Positions 3,998-5,644 of a stretch of 5,644 nucleotides of DNA are shown here, piece by piece. This DNA is from Clostridia bacterium (lineage in GTDB: Bacteria; Bacillota; Clostridia; Oscillospirales; Acutalibacteraceae). The translations under genes and the position numbers were made by a program. Under the pieces are notes generated by a model. It searched no databases. It was not told the DNA's origin and worked only from the letters and a program-made list of their open reading frames with translations. The first letter of the stretch is position 1. The number at the start of each line of letters is the position of its first letter. The stretch spans positions 1 to 5,644 of the forward strand of contig CAAEBW010000345.1 of assembly GCA_900754145.1 (NCBI GenBank). The letters run 5' to 3'.

Positions 3998-5644
3998 TTA
4001 TGCGATTATACAAGCGGGGGCGACTCCGTAAGCGTAGTCCGCGTGGTAGTCGATCAACGCTCCCGAGGTACCCACAAAGCGCTCGCTGGTCGCGTTCCCA
4101 GGGTGCGGGGAACGGAGCCAAGAGTAGCGCGCCGAGCCCGCCGCGTCATATTTGATACGCTCGGTATCGGTTAAGCCGTTGTAATACTCTAACGGCTCGC
4201 CGTCCTTAATAGAGGTGCTGTCCCAGGTGCCGTAAATTTCGGGGCGCGAAAGCACGAAAAATTTATCATACAAGGTGTAAACCTGGTTAATAACAAATTC
4301 CGTACCGTCAAGGCTGTTTACCTCAAATACGGAATTGGTACGGCAAGGAATAGCGGCGGTTTGTACCGCGTCTAAAAATTCAGCGGGTAAACCTTTCATA
4401 AAGCCGCTATAGCTTGTAGCCCAAGAGGGGCGACGGTCAAATTTGTTTGTAGGAGCCCATACCGCGCCCGCGTCGGCGTCGCTGTTAAGCCATTGACGAG
4501 CCGCGCTCTGTGCGTAGTTATTTGAGCCCCACATAATGCGTTGAGCACAATTAAGGTTTTCGCTTGTCGCTGATGTAGAGTTAATTGTACCGAGGTTTGT
4601 ACCCTCGCTACCCTCTGTAACAACAATGCCGCTTTCTATAGCGGTAGCCGAGGCGGGGCTCTCGTAGGTTGCTATCTTGCAAGAGGTAATTGCTGTAGAG
4701 CTTGAGCTTGTACCGAGTACAATTTGTCCGCCCGCGGGTACTGCTTTTGTAAGCGTAAATTGATAAGTACCATTTACCATACTGCCCGTAGCATAATTCC
4801 AAATAAAATTATATGTACCCGCCGCAAGTTCCTCTGTCGCGTAGTAGAGAGCCTCTGCTGCGTCAAAAACGAGCGTTTTATATGTGCCGCTCGCCGAGCT
4901 ATAAACATATTTAGCCTCGAGTGTCATACTGTGCTCGAGCTTGCCGTTTGCTGCCTTGTGGTTATCGTGTCCGCGCACCGCCCAAATAATAGTAGTGCCC
5001 GCTACGCTGTCCTCGGTTGTAAACTCGTAACCCTCGGGAAAGAGTTTCTCTCCAAGTCCGAGTCGGACGGCGTTTTTAATATCCTCCCAGGTATTAACCG
5101 CTGCGAGCGTGTCAATATGTATGGAGGTTTCTACGCCCTCTCGGTCAGTTACGGTAATGGTTGCTCCCGTAGCTGTCTGCTCGGCTTTGATATTTACTTT
5201 TTCCGCTCCCGAGGTAGCTTGTTCTGCCGCTGTCGCTTTTTCTGTAGCGTTCTCTGCCGCCTCATTTGCGGCGGTTGCTGCATTATTCGCGTTGTTTGCG
5301 GCGGTGTTAGCTTTGCCCGCTGCGGTATTAGCCGCGCTTTTTGCTGTATTGGCTGTCGCTGCGGCGTCATTTGCAGATTTAGCCGCTGCCTCTGCGTTGA
5401 CGGTAGCGCTTTCTGCCGCCTCTGCTGCCTCGTCGCCTCTTTCGGCGGCTGTTATTGCCGAGGTTACGGCGCCGTCAACCTTTCCGAGAGCGTCCACAAG
5501 AGCGTTAAACTCGTCGGAGCTTTCGGGGGCAGAGCTATCATAAGCGGACTTTTTAACATCAATATAAAATACTTGTGAGCTTAAAACAGCGGAGCCTTTA
5601 TAAAGTCCGATTTCGGCTACCGCTACACCCTCGGCTCCGAGGGC
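3998..5644 (-). CDS. DGR target: tail fibre/baseplate receptor-binding protein with variable C-terminal lectin-like domain (5' partial)
   Basis: Probable phage receptor-binding or tail-tip protein, and the diversified target of the retroelement. The frame is open to the window edge, giving 548 visible residues. The GTG at 5495-5497 has no ribosome site and is an internal valine, so the true start lies outside. The visible N-terminus (residues 1-50, with GLYKGSAVL and FYIDVKKSAY) resembles the beta-rich N-terminal domains of baseplate/fibre proteins (BppU-like, tentative). Residues about 61-147 are very Ala-rich with Asn/Thr/Glu, probably a helical coiled-coil stalk. Residues about 369-548 resemble DUF6273/formylglycine-generating-enzyme-type C-type lectin folds (RQWLNS, GFMKGL, FFVLSRPEIYG, YSWLRSP, GVAPACII). 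Residues 503-545 are encoded by VR, and the protein ends three residues later. The fold and the receptor-binding role are inferred; the VR is seen directly. Confidence 0.85.
   Translation of the reverse strand, partial: ALGAEGVAVAEIGLYKGSAVLSSQVFYIDVKKSAYDSSAPESSDEFNALVDALGKVDGAVTSAITAAERGDEAAEAAESATVNAEAAAKSANDAAATANTAKSAANTAAGKANTAANNANNAATAANEAAENATEKATAAEQATSGAEKVNIKAEQTATGATITVTDREGVETSIHIDTLAAVNTWEDIKNAVRLGLGEKLFPEGYEFTTEDSVAGTTIIWAVRGHDNHKAANGKLEHSMTLEAKYVYSSASGTYKTLVFDAAEALYYATEELAAGTYNFIWNYATGSMVNGTYQFTLTKAVPAGGQIVLGTSSSSTAITSCKIATYESPASATAIESGIVVTEGSEGTNLGTINSTSATSENLNCAQRIMWGSNNYAQSAARQWLNSDADAGAVWAPTNKFDRRPSWATSYSGFMKGLPAEFLDAVQTAAIPCRTNSVFEVNSLDGTEFVINQVYTLYDKFFVLSRPEIYGTWDSTSIKDGEPLEYYNGLTDTERIKYDAAGSARYSWLRSPHPGNATSERFVGTSGALIDYHADYAYGVAPACIIA
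4010..4027 (-). promoter_or_regulatory. Putative initiation of mutagenic homing (IMH) site at VR 3' end
   Basis: The sense-strand 3' end of VR has a 13-nt stretch (4015-4027, GGAGTCGCCCCCG) identical to TR. It is followed by GCTTGT in VR against GATTGT in TR, after which the two diverge (ATAATCGCATAA against GAGAATAGCCCG). In characterised DGRs the GC-rich 3' end of VR plus the adjoining IMH marks where the cDNA integrates, and the imperfect TR copy (IMH*) makes transfer one-way. Position and composition fit; the exact limits are inferred. Confidence 0.65.
4010..4138 (-). repeat. DGR variable repeat (VR)
   Basis: This is the recipient of mutagenic retrohoming, at the 3' end of the target gene. 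It aligns without gaps to 3387-3515 at a constant offset of 623: 112 of 129 positions are identical. Sixteen of the 17 differences fall where the sense-strand TR has A; the other is a sense T to G that leaves proline unchanged. Fourteen amino acids differ from the TR translation: thirteen Asn positions became Y, H, T, S, F, G, I, D, Y, H, D, Y and Y in reading order, and one Asp became Ala. The invariant parts keep the lectin-core motifs SWLRSP, TSGAL and GVAP. Homology stops abruptly at both edges. Confidence 0.96.
5204..5464 (-). repeat. Degenerate alanine-rich stalk-coding region
   Basis: Within the target gene about 87 codons are dominated by GCN, with recurring NTA, NAA and EAA motifs (SANDAAATANTAKSAANTAA). 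It is an imperfect repeat at both protein and DNA level. It fits an extended helical stalk linking the N-terminal attachment part to the variable tip domain. Confidence 0.6.

Noticed and set aside
3435..5217. A 13-nt CGCTCCCGAGGTA match shared by TR, VR and a site near 5205-5217
   Set aside because: At the third site the match does not extend beyond 13 nt, and the sense strand simply encodes Thr-Ser-Gly-Ala with the same codons. It is not a second VR.
4724..5578. Long plus-strand open frames opposite the target gene (4724-5578 and 5109-5543)
   Set aside because: They are the antisense of the Ala-rich, GC-biased coding region. Their products are Cys/Arg-rich or Ala/Ser-rich low-complexity, have no recognisable domains, and conflict with the well-supported minus-strand gene.

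Overview
The window is the end of the tail module and the lysis module of a phage or prophage, most likely from a Gram-positive, low-to-mid-GC bacterium of the Clostridia/Firmicutes kind. The grounds are the phi-LC3-type holin, the endolysin with a Cpl-7-like wall-binding repeat, strong GGAGG ribosome sites and tight gene packing. All genes lie on the minus strand, so transcription runs from position 5644 towards 1. The host assignment is an inference.

The notable content is a complete diversity-generating retroelement (DGR) at about 3241-4138 plus its reverse transcriptase. In transcription order it has: (1) a large tail-fibre/baseplate-type protein, open at the right edge, with an alanine-rich stalk and a C-terminal C-type-lectin-like domain whose last 46 residues carry the variable repeat (VR, 4010-4138); (2) a 7-bp hairpin with a GGTA (GRNA) tetraloop just after its stop codon; (3) an Avd-like accessory protein; (4) the template repeat (TR, 3387-3515) in the gap after avd; (5) a spacer of about 146 nt; (6) a DGR-type reverse transcriptase with YMDD and LGxxxSQ motifs. 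TR and VR align without gaps over 129 positions with 17 mismatches, and 16 of these are at sense-strand adenines of TR. This is the signature of adenine-specific mutagenic retrohoming. TR carries 14 AAY codons; 13 of them now encode another residue in VR.

After the RT come a small tail-assembly-chaperone-like protein that overlaps the RT 3' end, a 60-residue coiled-coil hypothetical protein, a one-TM membrane protein of XhlA-like layout, a phi-LC3-type holin, and an N-acetylmuramoyl-L-alanine amidase endolysin with SPOR and CW_7-like C-terminal modules. A terminator-like hairpin sits at the left edge (1-52).

Read together, the phage diversifies the tip of a receptor-binding protein through Avd and the RT, using the TR transcript as template. 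The genes downstream then complete tail assembly and release the virions by holin and endolysin. The DGR class is known. What is specific here is this TR/VR pair, its target architecture and its placement between fibre and chaperone genes.
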